From assembly GCF_020400725.1 (NCBI RefSeq), contig NZ_JAINVG010000053.1, forward strand, positions 1 to 51,273: a stretch of 51,273 nt of DNA, written 5' to 3'. Numbering within the stretch: position 1 is the stretch's first letter; each line of letters begins with the position of its first letter. A model generated the notes under the pieces. It was not told where the DNA came from, did not search any database, and was given only the letters and a program-made list of their open reading frames with translations. The position numbers were made by a program, and so were the translations under genes. Positions 7,656 to 15,926 of this stretch are shown in pieces. Source of the stretch: Streptomyces sp. NK15101. GTDB taxonomy: Bacteria > Actinomycetota > Actinomycetes > Streptomycetales > Streptomycetaceae.

Positions 7656-9305
7656 CTACCGGACGAACGTGCTCGCCTGGTTCGCCAGGTCCAGGAAGTA
7701 CTGCGGGGCGAGGCCGAGGGCGAGGGTGACCACGACGCCCGCCATGATCGTGACGCTCGTCAGGACCGAGGGCACGGCGACCGTGGGGCCGTCCGCCTTC
7801 GGCTCGCTGAAGAACATGAGCACGATGACCCGGATGTAGAAGAACGCGGCGATCGCCGAGGCGATCACGCCGACCACCACGAGGGCGCCCGCCCCGCCGT
7901 CCGCCGCCGCCTTGAAGACCGCGAACTTGCCGGAGAAGCCGGAGGTCAGCGGGATGCCGGCGAAGGCGAGCAGGAAGACCGCGAAGACCGCCGCCACGAG
8001 CGGCGAACGGCGCCCGAGCCCGGCCCACTTGGACAGGTGGGTGGCCTCGCCGCCCGCGTCCCGGACGAGGGTGACGACGGCGAACGCGCCGATCGTCACG
8101 AAGGAGTACGCCCCCAGGTAGAAGAGGACGGACGAGATCCCGCTCGGGGTCGCCGCGATGACGCCCGCGAGCAGGAAGCCCGCGTGCGCGATCGACGAGT
8201 ACGCCAGGAGCCGCTTGATGTCGGTCTGGGTGATGGCGACGACCGCACCGCCGAGCATGGTGACGATGGCGACGCCCCACATGACCGGACGCCAGTCCCA
8301 GGTGAGGCCCGGGAAGACCACGTACAGCAGGCGGAGCAGCGCGCCGAACGCGGCGACCTTGGTCGCGGCGGCCATGAAGCCGGTGACCGGCGTCGGGGCG
8401 CCCTGGTAGACGTCCGGGGTCCACATGTGGAACGGGACGGCGCCGACCTTGAAGAGGAGTCCCATGAGGACCATGGCGAAGCCGATGAGCAGCAGCGCGT
8501 CATTGCCCATGGTGTCGGCGAGCGCCGGGTCGACGGAGCCGATGGAGCCGTCGACGACGCGGGCGACGGTCGCGTACGAGACGGAGCCCGCGTAGCCGTA
8601 GAGCAGGGCGATCCCGAAGAGCAGGAAGGCCGAGGAGAAGGCGCCGAGGAGGAAGTACTTGACGGCCGCCTCCTGCGACATCAGCCGCTTGCGGCGGGCG
8701 ACGGCGCAGAGCAGGTACAGCGGGAGGGAGAAGACCTCCAGGGCGACGAAGAGCGTCAGGAGGTCGTTGGCGGCCGGGAAGACCAGCATGCCGGAGATCG
8801 CGAAGAGCGCGAGCGGGAAGACCTCGGTGGTGGTGAAGCCCGCCTTGACGGCGGCCTTCTCCTGGTCGCTGCCGGGGACGGCGGCCGCCTCGGCGGCGAA
8901 GGAGTCGACCCTGTGGCCGTGGTCGGCCGGGTCGAGCCTGCGCTCGGCGAAGGTGAAGACCGCCACGACGGAGGCGAGGAGGATGGTGCCCTGGAGGAAG
9001 AGGGCGGGTCCGTCGACGGCGATGGCCCCCATGGCCGCGATGTGGGCCTTGGTGGAGCCGTAGCCGCCCGCCGCCAGGCCGACGACGGCGGCGAAGGCGG
9101 CGGCGAGCGCGAGGACGGACAGGAAGACCTGACTGTGGTAGCGGGCCTTGCGGGGCACGAAGGCCTCGACGAGGACGCTGACGATCGCGGCGCCGAGCAC
9201 GATGAGCACGGGCGAGAGCTGCGTGTACTCGATGTGGGGCGCCGGAATCTTGTCCAGCGGCTCGGCAGCTGTCGTCCACAAGCTGTGGACAGCCATGGAA
9301 CTCAC
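7656..9305 (-). CDS. nuoN: NADH-quinone oxidoreductase subunit N
   Basis: 549 aa, an antiporter-like proton-pumping membrane subunit of complex I with about 14 hydrophobic segments. Family features seen: FVALEVFSLPLYLLCAVARR, EAAVKYFLLGAFSSAF, KVGAVPFHMWTPDVYQGAPTPVTGFMA, RLLAYSSIAHAGF. The GTG at 9305 is preferred because it overlaps the nuoM stop as GTGA and has GGAGG 7 nt upstream; an ATG three codons later (9296) is the alternative. Last gene of the operon, followed by the 18-bp hairpin. Confidence 0.95.
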   Translation of the reverse strand: MSSMAVHSLWTTAAEPLDKIPAPHIEYTQLSPVLIVLGAAIVSVLVEAFVPRKARYHSQVFLSVLALAAAFAAVVGLAAGGYGSTKAHIAAMGAIAVDGPALFLQGTILLASVVAVFTFAERRLDPADHGHRVDSFAAEAAAVPGSDQEKAAVKAGFTTTEVFPLALFAISGMLVFPAANDLLTLFVALEVFSLPLYLLCAVARRKRLMSQEAAVKYFLLGAFSSAFLLFGIALLYGYAGSVSYATVARVVDGSIGSVDPALADTMGNDALLLIGFAMVLMGLLFKVGAVPFHMWTPDVYQGAPTPVTGFMAAATKVAAFGALLRLLYVVFPGLTWDWRPVMWGVAIVTMLGGAVVAITQTDIKRLLAYSSIAHAGFLLAGVIAATPSGISSVLFYLGAYSFVTIGAFAVVTLVRDAGGEATHLSKWAGLGRRSPLVAAVFAVFLLAFAGIPLTSGFSGKFAVFKAAADGGAGALVVVGVIASAIAAFFYIRVIVLMFFSEPKADGPTVAVPSVLTSVTIMAGVVVTLALGLAPQYFLDLANQASTFVR

Positions 9306-10900
9306 TTGGCCGCCTCCACGTTCTGAATCTGGGGCTGGGGGTCCTTCTGCTGGACGTCCGACATGGTGTGCCGCACGGCCGGGTTGACGACGTCCGTCAG
9401 CGGCTTCGGGAAGACGCCGAGGAAGATCAGGACGGCGATCAGCGGGGCGACCACGGCCAGCTCGCGCGCCCGCAGGTCGGGCAGCGCCCGGACCTCCTCC
9501 TTCACCGGCCCGGTCATCGTCCGCTGGTACAGGACGAGGGTGTAGAGCGCGGCGAGGACGATGCCGGTGGTGGCGACGATGCCGGCCACCGGGTAGCGCT
9601 CGAAGGCGCCGACCAGGACGAGGAACTCGCTGACGAACGGGGCGAGTCCGGGAAGCGACAGGGTCGCCAGGCCGCCGATCAGGAAGGTGCCGGCGAGCAC
9701 CGGGGCGACCTTCTGCACGCCGCCGTAGTCGGCGATGAGCCGCGAGCCGCGCCGGGAGATCAGGAAGCCGGCGACGAGCATGAGCGCGGCCGTGGAGATG
9801 CCGTGGTTGACCATGTACAGCGTGGCGCCGGACTGGCCCTGGCTGGTCATCGCGAAGATGCCCAGGATGATGAAGCCGAAGTGCGAGATCGAGGCGTAGG
9901 CGACCAGGCGCTTGATGTCCCGCTGGCCGACGGCGACCAGCGCGCCGTAGACGATGCTGATCAGGGCGAGGACGACGATCGCGGGCGTGGCCCACTTCGA
10001 CGCCTCGGGGAAGAGGCCGAGGCAGAAGCGGAGCATCGCGAAGGTGCCGACCTTGTCGACGACGGCGGTGATGAGGACGGCGACCGGGGCGGTGGCCTCT
10101 CCCATCGCGTTCGGCAGCCAGGTGTGCAGCGGCCAGAGCGGCGCCTTCACCGCGAAGGCGAAGAAGAAGCCGAGGAAGAGCAGCCGCTCGGTGTTGGTCG
10201 CCATGTCGAGCGAGCCGTCGGCCCGGGCCGCGGCGATCTCGGTGAGCGAGAAGTTCCCCGCGACCACGTAGAGCCCGATGACGGCGGCCAGCATGATCAG
10301 GCCGCCGACGAGGTTGTAGAGGAGGAACTTGACCGCCGCGTACGAGCGCTGGGCCGCCGCGTTCTCGTCGGAGCCGCTGTGGGCGCGGTCGCCGAAGCCG
10401 CCGATGAGGAAGTACATCGGGATGAGCATGGCTTCGAACAGGATGTAGAAGAGGAAGACGTCGGTGGCCTCGAAGGAGAGGATCACCATCGCCTCGACCA
10501 TGAGGATCAGGGCGAAGAAGCCCTGCGTCGGCCGCCACCTCTTCGAGGAGGTTTCCAGCGGGTCGGCGTCGTGCCAGCCGGCCAGGATGACGAAGGGGAT
10601 CAGCAGGGCGGTGAGCGCGATGAGCGCCACCCCGATGCCGTCGACGCCGAGTTCGTACCGGACGCCGAAGTCCTTGATCCAGGAGTACGACTCGACGAAC
10701 TGGTAGCGGTCGCCGCCCGGCTCGAAGCCCGCGAAGACGACGGCGGCGAGCACGAGCGTGGCGAGCGAGACGAGCAGCGCCAGCCACTTGGCGGCGGTGC
10801 GCCGGGCGGCGGGGACGGCGGCGGTGAGGACCGCGCCGGCCGCCGGCAGCAGCGCCGTCGCCGTGAGGAGCGGGAAGCCCGCGTTGACCACTTGGGACAT
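9302..10900 (-). CDS. nuoM: NADH-quinone oxidoreductase subunit M
   Basis: 532 aa, antiporter-like proton-translocating subunit. Seen: YELGVDGIGVALIALTALLI, LFEAMLIPMYFLIGGFG, APLWPLHTWLPNAMGEATAP with the conserved Lys before it, and RLVAYASISHFGFIILGIFA. Start ATG at 10900 is 5 nt past the nuoL stop, its ribosome site (GAGGGCGG) lying inside the nuoL end. The stop overlaps the nuoN GTG by 4 nt, so translation is likely coupled. Confidence 0.95.
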   Translation of the reverse strand: MSQVVNAGFPLLTATALLPAAGAVLTAAVPAARRTAAKWLALLVSLATLVLAAVVFAGFEPGGDRYQFVESYSWIKDFGVRYELGVDGIGVALIALTALLIPFVILAGWHDADPLETSSKRWRPTQGFFALILMVEAMVILSFEATDVFLFYILFEAMLIPMYFLIGGFGDRAHSGSDENAAAQRSYAAVKFLLYNLVGGLIMLAAVIGLYVVAGNFSLTEIAAARADGSLDMATNTERLLFLGFFFAFAVKAPLWPLHTWLPNAMGEATAPVAVLITAVVDKVGTFAMLRFCLGLFPEASKWATPAIVVLALISIVYGALVAVGQRDIKRLVAYASISHFGFIILGIFAMTSQGQSGATLYMVNHGISTAALMLVAGFLISRRGSRLIADYGGVQKVAPVLAGTFLIGGLATLSLPGLAPFVSEFLVLVGAFERYPVAGIVATTGIVLAALYTLVLYQRTMTGPVKEEVRALPDLRARELAVVAPLIAVLIFLGVFPKPLTDVVNPAVRHTMSDVQQKDPQPQIQNVEAAK

Positions 10901-10905
10901 GGGAG

Positions 10906-12843
10906 TCACACCGCCCTCATCAGCAGGGTCGCGGCGATCAGCACCGCCGTACCTCCGAACATGGAGACCGCGTACGTGCGGGCGTAGCCGTTCTGGAGCT
11001 TGCGCAGCCGGCCGGAGAGGCCTCCGAAGGCGGCGGCGGTGCCGTTGACGACGCCGTCGACCAGGCTGTGGTCGACGTAGACCAGCGAGCGGGTCAGGTG
11101 CGTGCCGCCGGTGACGAAGACGGCGTGGTTGAAGTCGTCCTGGAGCAGGTCGCGGCGGGCGGCCCGGGTGAGCAGCGAGCCGCGGGGGGCGACCACCGGG
11201 ACGGGCCGGCGGCCGTACTGGAGGTACGCGAGGCCGACGCCGATCACCATGACGGCGACGGTGGCGGCGGTGACGGCGGCGGCGCTGATCGGCGCGTGGC
11301 CGTGCTCGAAGCCGGTGACCGGCTCCAGCCACTCGACGAATCCGGCGAACTCGAAGACGGCGCCTCCGGCGACCGAGCCGACGGCCAGCAGGATCATGGG
11401 GATGATCATGGACTTGGGCGACTCGTGCGGGTGGGGCATGGCGCCCGCCGCGTGCTCGGCGGCCGGCTCTGCGCTGGGCGCCTCGTCGGCGTCCGGTGCC
11501 GGCTGCCAGCGCTTCTCGCCGAAGAAGGTCATCAGCATCACGCGGGTCATGTAGTACGCGGTGATGGCGGCGCCGAGCAGGGTGACCGCGCCGAGGATCC
11601 AGCCCTCGGTGCCGCCCTTGGCGAAGGCCGCCTCGATGATCTTGTCCTTGGAGAAGAAGCCGGACAGGCCCGGGAAGCCGATGATCGCGAGGTAGCCGAG
11701 GCCGAAGGTGACGAACGTGACCGGCATGTACTTCCGCAGGCCGCCGTACTTCCGCATGTCGACCTCGTCGTTCATGCCGTGCATGACCGAGCCGGCGCCG
11801 AGGAACAGCCCGGCCTTGAAGAAGCCGTGCGTCACCAGGTGCATGATCGCGAAGACGTAGCCGATGGGGCCGAGGCCGGCCGCCAGGATCATGTATCCGA
11901 TCTGCGACATCGTGGAACCCGCGAGGGCCTTCTTGATGTCGTCCTTGGCGCAACCGACGATCGCACCGAAGAGGAGCGTGACCGCGCCGACCACGGTGAC
12001 GACGAGTTGCGCGTCCGGCGCCGCGTTGAAGATGTCGGCGGAGCGGACGATCAGATAGACACCGGCGGTCACCATCGTGGCCGCGTGGATGAGGGCCGAG
12101 ACCGGGGTCGGGCCCTCCATCGCGTCCCCGAGCCAGGACTGCAGCGGCACCTGGGCCGACTTGCCGCAGGCGGCGAGGAGCAGCATCAGGCCGATCGCGG
12201 TCAGCTTGCCCTCGGACGCCTGCCCGCTCGCCTCCAGGACCGGCCCGAAGGCGAAGGTGCCGAAGGTGGTGAACATGATCATGATGGCGATCGAGAGGCC
12301 CATGTCGCCGACCCGGTTGACCAGGAAGGCCTTCTTCGCGGCGGTGGCCGCGGTGGGCTTGTGCTGCCAGAAGCCGATCAGGAGGTAGGAGGCGAGACCG
12401 ACGCCCTCCCAGCCGAAGTACAGCAGCAGGTAGTTGTCGGCGAGGACGAGCAGGAGCATCGCCGCGACGAACAGGTTGAGGTAGCCGAAGAACCGGCGGC
12501 GGCGCTCGTCGTGCTCCATGTATCCGATGGAGTAGACGTGGATGAGCGTGCCGACCCCGGTGATGAGCAGGACGAAGGTCATCGACAGCTGGTCGAGCTG
12601 GAACGCCATGTCCGCCTGGAAGCCCTCGACCGGGATCCAGGTGAAGAGCCGCTGGTGCAGGGCCCGGTCCTCGGCGCTCTTGCCGAGCATGTCGGCGAAG
12701 AGCGCCAGGCCGATCACGAAGGAGACGGCCGCGAGCAGCGTGCCGAGCCAGTGCCCGGTCTTGTCGAGCCGCCGCCCGCCGAGGAGCAGGACGATCGCTC
12801 CGAGCAGAGGCGCCGCGATGAGCAGCGCGATCAGGTTGTCCAC
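10906..12843 (-). CDS. nuoL: NADH-quinone oxidoreductase subunit L
   Basis: 645 aa, the largest antiporter-like subunit, with the lateral helix that couples pumping. Seen: GWEGVGLASYLLIGFW, KKAFLVNRVGDMGL, AQVPLQSWLGDAMEGPTPVSALIHAATMVTAGVYL, KALAGSTMSQIGYM and HGFFKAGLFLGAGSVMH. Start is GTG at 12843 behind AAGGGGCG. The loop at about residues 460-485 is Ala/Glu-rich and longer than in E. coli (APDADEAPSAEPAAEHAAG). Separated from nuoK by 12 nt. Confidence 0.95.
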   Translation of the reverse strand: MDNLIALLIAAPLLGAIVLLLGGRRLDKTGHWLGTLLAAVSFVIGLALFADMLGKSAEDRALHQRLFTWIPVEGFQADMAFQLDQLSMTFVLLITGVGTLIHVYSIGYMEHDERRRRFFGYLNLFVAAMLLLVLADNYLLLYFGWEGVGLASYLLIGFWQHKPTAATAAKKAFLVNRVGDMGLSIAIMIMFTTFGTFAFGPVLEASGQASEGKLTAIGLMLLLAACGKSAQVPLQSWLGDAMEGPTPVSALIHAATMVTAGVYLIVRSADIFNAAPDAQLVVTVVGAVTLLFGAIVGCAKDDIKKALAGSTMSQIGYMILAAGLGPIGYVFAIMHLVTHGFFKAGLFLGAGSVMHGMNDEVDMRKYGGLRKYMPVTFVTFGLGYLAIIGFPGLSGFFSKDKIIEAAFAKGGTEGWILGAVTLLGAAITAYYMTRVMLMTFFGEKRWQPAPDADEAPSAEPAAEHAAGAMPHPHESPKSMIIPMILLAVGSVAGGAVFEFAGFVEWLEPVTGFEHGHAPISAAAVTAATVAVMVIGVGLAYLQYGRRPVPVVAPRGSLLTRAARRDLLQDDFNHAVFVTGGTHLTRSLVYVDHSLVDGVVNGTAAAFGGLSGRLRKLQNGYARTYAVSMFGGTAVLIAATLLMRAV

Positions 12844-12855
12844 TGGTTACGCCCC

Positions 12856-13155
12856 TTACAGCTTCATCAGGCTGGCGTCGTCGACCGAGGCCGAGTGGCG
12901 GGCACGGAAGACGGACACGATGATCGCGAGCCCGACGACGACCTCCGCGGCGGCGACGACCATCGTGAAGAAGGCGATGATCTGGCCGTCGAGGTTGCCG
13001 TGCATGCGGGAGAACGTGACGAACGCGAGGTTGCAGGCGTTGAGCATGAGCTCGACGCACATGAAGACGACGATCGCGTTGCGCCGGATCAGCACCCCGG
13101 CCGCGCCGATGGTGAACAGCAGGGCCGCGAGGTACAGGTAGTTGACGGGATTCAC
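12856..13155 (-). CDS. nuoK: NADH-quinone oxidoreductase subunit K
   Basis: 99 aa with three membrane helices, the standard length. The two helix Glu residues important for proton pumping are visible in FMCVELMLNACNLAF and VVAAAEVVVGLAI. GTG start at 13155 overlaps the nuoJ stop (GTGA). Confidence 0.95.
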   Translation of the reverse strand: MNPVNYLYLAALLFTIGAAGVLIRRNAIVVFMCVELMLNACNLAFVTFSRMHGNLDGQIIAFFTMVVAAAEVVVGLAIIVSVFRARHSASVDDASLMKL

Positions 13156-13994
13156 CGGGTGGCCTCCTCTTCGTCCCGGTCCCGGCCGAGCCGCTCCTCG
13201 GAGCGCTGCTCCAGGGCCTTGAGGTCGGCCATCGCCTCGTTGGACACGTCACGGATCTGGCCCCGCTTGCGCAGGGTCCGCATGACGGTGAGCTCCGACG
13301 CGGTGCCGTCGGGCAGCAGACCGGCGATGTCCACGGCGTTGTGCCGGGCGTACACGCCGGGCGCGGGCAGCGGCGGCACGTGCTTGCCCTCGCGCACCCG
13401 CTGCTCGGACAGCTCGCGCTGGGTGCGGGCCCGCTCGGTCCGCTCCCGGTGGGTGAGCACCATCGCGCCGACGGCCGCCGTGATCAGCAGCGCGCCGGTG
13501 ATCTCGAAGGCGAAGACGTACTTGGTGAAGATGAGGGCGGCGAGGCCCTCCACGTTCCCGCCGTGGGCGCTGTTGGCCGCGCCGAGGCCGGCGAACTCCG
13601 TCAGCGAGGCGTTCCCGATGCCGGCCGCCAGCAGGATGCCGAAGCCGAGACCGCAGGCGACGGCCAGCCAGCGCTGGCCCTTGATGGTCTCCTTCAGCGA
13701 GTCCGCGGCGGTGACGCCGACCAGCATGACGACGAAGAGGAAGAGCATCATGATCGCGCCGGTGTAGACGACGATCTGGACGATGCCGAGGAAGTACGCG
13801 CCGTTCGCCAGGTAGAAGACCGCGAGGACGATCATCGTGCCGGCGAGGGAGAGCGCGGAGTGCACGGCCTTCTTCATCAGGATCGTGGCCAGCGCGCCGA
13901 CGACGGCGACGGTGCCGAGGACCCAGAACTGGAAGGCCTCACCGGTGGACGTCTCGGCGGAGAGCGTCACTGCGGCCGCGAGGTTCGCGCTCAT
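13152..13994 (-). CDS. nuoJ: NADH-quinone oxidoreductase subunit J with long cytoplasmic tail
   Basis: 280 aa against about 184 aa in E. coli. The five-helix core (FWVLGTVAVVGALATILMKK, GIVQIVVYTGAIMMLFLFVVM, the pi-bulge helix) is followed by a charged C-terminal tail of about 90 residues (HRERTERARTQRELSEQRVREG, then ALEQRSEERLGRDRDEEEATR) not found in the enterobacterial protein. Such tails are usual in actinobacterial NuoJ; their job is not established. ATG at 13994 overlaps the nuoI stop as ATGA. Confidence 0.95.
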   Translation of the reverse strand: MSANLAAAVTLSAETSTGEAFQFWVLGTVAVVGALATILMKKAVHSALSLAGTMIVLAVFYLANGAYFLGIVQIVVYTGAIMMLFLFVVMLVGVTAADSLKETIKGQRWLAVACGLGFGILLAAGIGNASLTEFAGLGAANSAHGGNVEGLAALIFTKYVFAFEITGALLITAAVGAMVLTHRERTERARTQRELSEQRVREGKHVPPLPAPGVYARHNAVDIAGLLPDGTASELTVMRTLRKRGQIRDVSNEAMADLKALEQRSEERLGRDRDEEEATR

Positions 13995-14569
13995 GCGTCC
14001 GCCCCCTCCGGCTCGCCCTTCTCCCCCTTGGACACGGCGACCTGTCGGACCGTGCCGGGCGCCGCCTCGGTGACGAGCCCCCGGTAGTAGTCCTGCTCGG
14101 TCATGCCCGGGAAGATCGCGTGCGGGGTGTCGACCATGTCCTCCTCCAGGCCCGCGAGGAGCTGCTCCTTGGTGTAGATCAGGTTCTGGCGGGAGGAGTC
14201 GGCCAGTTCGAACTCGTTGGTCATCGTCAGCGCGCGCGTGGGGCACGCCTCGATGCACAGTCCGCAGAGGATGCAGCGGGCGTAGTTGATCTGGTAGACG
14301 CGGCCGTACCGCTCGCCCGGCGAGTAGCGCTCCTCGTCGGTGTTGTCCGCGCCCTCCACGTAGATGGCGTCGGCGGGACAGGCCCAGGCGCACAGCTCGC
14401 AGCCGACGCACTTCTCCAGCCCGTCGGGGTGACGGTTGAGCTGGTGCCGGCCGTGGAAGCGGGGCGCCGTCGTCTTCTGCTGCTCCGGGTACTGCTCGGT
14501 CAGCCGCTTCTTGAACATGGCCTTGAAGGTCACGCCGAAGCCGGCCACCGGATTCTGGAAATCAGACAC
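13991..14569 (-). CDS. nuoI: NADH-quinone oxidoreductase subunit I (2x[4Fe-4S])
   Basis: 192 aa, peripheral-arm ferredoxin-like subunit carrying clusters N6a and N6b. Two CxxCxxCxxxCP motifs are present: CVGCELCAWACP and CILCGLCIEACP. Start GTG at 14569 follows AAAGGAG and overlaps the last 8 nt of nuoH. The C-terminal ~30 residues (TVRQVAVSKGEKGEPEGADA) are variable. Confidence 0.95.
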   Translation of the reverse strand: MSDFQNPVAGFGVTFKAMFKKRLTEQYPEQQKTTAPRFHGRHQLNRHPDGLEKCVGCELCAWACPADAIYVEGADNTDEERYSPGERYGRVYQINYARCILCGLCIEACPTRALTMTNEFELADSSRQNLIYTKEQLLAGLEEDMVDTPHAIFPGMTEQDYYRGLVTEAAPGTVRQVAVSKGEKGEPEGADA

Positions 14570-15926
14570 CGTCCGTCTCCTTTCCATCACTCGCAGTAGC
14601 AGTATCGGGGGCGCCACTGACAACGAGGTCCCTGTCGTACCGGGACCTGCGCCGCGGCACGGGCGGCAGGGACTGTCCGGGCTTGGGCGGTACGGGGAAG
14701 CCGCCGGCCATCGGGTCGAAGGCCCGCTCCTCGGCGGGAGCGGCCGCGGCCCCCTTCGCCTTCCGGTCGCGGAGCGCGTCCACCAGGAAGGAGAGGAGGA
14801 GCAGGGCGAGGACGGCACCGGCCACGTACAGCACGATGTTGGAGAAGGCGATGTTCTCGTTGCGCAGCGCGCGGACGGTGGCGACCAGCATCAGCCAGAC
14901 CACGGCGACCGGGATGAGGACCTTCCAGCCGAGCTTCATCAGCTGGTCGTAGCGGACGCGGGGCAGGGTGCCGCGGAGCCAGATGAAGAAGAACAGCAGC
15001 AGCTGCACCTTCACGACGAACCAGAGCATCGGCCACCAGCCGTGGTTGGCGCCCTCCCAGAAGGTGGAGATCGGGTACGGGGCCCGCCAGCCGCCCAGGA
15101 AGAGGGTCACCGACACGGCCGAGACCGTCACCATGTTCACGTACTCGGCGAGCATGAACATCGCGAACTTGATGGACGAGTACTCGGTGTTGAAGCCGCC
15201 GACGAGGTCGCCCTCGGACTCCGGCATGTCGAACGGGGCGCGGTTCGTCTCGCCGACCATCGTGACGATGTAGATGATGAACGACACCGGCAGCAGGATC
15301 ACGAACCAGCGGTCCGCCTGCGCCTCGACGATCTTCGAGGTCGACATCGACCCGGAGTAGAGGAAGACGGAGGCGAAGGCCGCGCCCATGGCGATCTCGT
15401 ACGAGATCATCTGCGCGCAGGACCGCAGGCCGCCGAGCAGCGGGTACGTGGAGCCGGAGGACCAGCCGGCGAGGACGATGCCGTAGATGCCGACGGAGGC
15501 GACCGCCAGGACGTACAGCATCGCGATCGGCAGGTCGGTGAGCTGCATCGCGGTCCGGTGGCCGAAGATCGAGACCTCGTTGCCCGCCGGGCCGAAGGGG
15601 ATCACGGCGATCGCCATGAAGGCGGGGATGGCGGCGACGATCGGGGCGAGGACGTAGACGACCTTGTCGGCCCGCCGGACGATCACGTCCTCCTTGAGCA
15701 TCAGCTTGACGCCGTCCGCGAGGGACTGGAGCAGACCCCAGGGGCCGTGCCGGTTGGGGCCGATGCGCAGCTGCATCCAGGCGACGACCTTGCGCTCCCA
15801 CACGATGGAGAAGAGCACGGTGACCATCAGGAAGGCGAAGCAGAAGACGGCCTTGATCAGAACGAGCCACCAGGGGTCCGTGCCGAACATGGACAGGTCT
15901 TCGGCCGCGAGGACGTTCGGGGTCAT
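14562..15926 (-). CDS. nuoH: NADH-quinone oxidoreductase subunit H with C-terminal extension
   Basis: 454 aa, the membrane subunit that forms the quinone-entry chamber with NuoB and NuoD. Seen: VAWMQLRIGPNRHGPWGLLQ, the acidic loop AGWSSGSTYPLLGGLRSCAQMISYE, ETNRAPFDMPESEGDLVGGF and FIWLRGTLPRVRYDQLM. The C-terminus runs about 100 residues past the last conserved helix (KAKGAAAAPAEERAFDPMAG onward), longer than the ~325-aa E. coli protein. ATG at 15926 overlaps the nuoG stop and has GGAGG upstream. Confidence 0.95.
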   Translation of the reverse strand: MTPNVLAAEDLSMFGTDPWWLVLIKAVFCFAFLMVTVLFSIVWERKVVAWMQLRIGPNRHGPWGLLQSLADGVKLMLKEDVIVRRADKVVYVLAPIVAAIPAFMAIAVIPFGPAGNEVSIFGHRTAMQLTDLPIAMLYVLAVASVGIYGIVLAGWSSGSTYPLLGGLRSCAQMISYEIAMGAAFASVFLYSGSMSTSKIVEAQADRWFVILLPVSFIIYIVTMVGETNRAPFDMPESEGDLVGGFNTEYSSIKFAMFMLAEYVNMVTVSAVSVTLFLGGWRAPYPISTFWEGANHGWWPMLWFVVKVQLLLFFFIWLRGTLPRVRYDQLMKLGWKVLIPVAVVWLMLVATVRALRNENIAFSNIVLYVAGAVLALLLLSFLVDALRDRKAKGAAAAPAEERAFDPMAGGFPVPPKPGQSLPPVPRRRSRYDRDLVVSGAPDTATASDGKETDGV

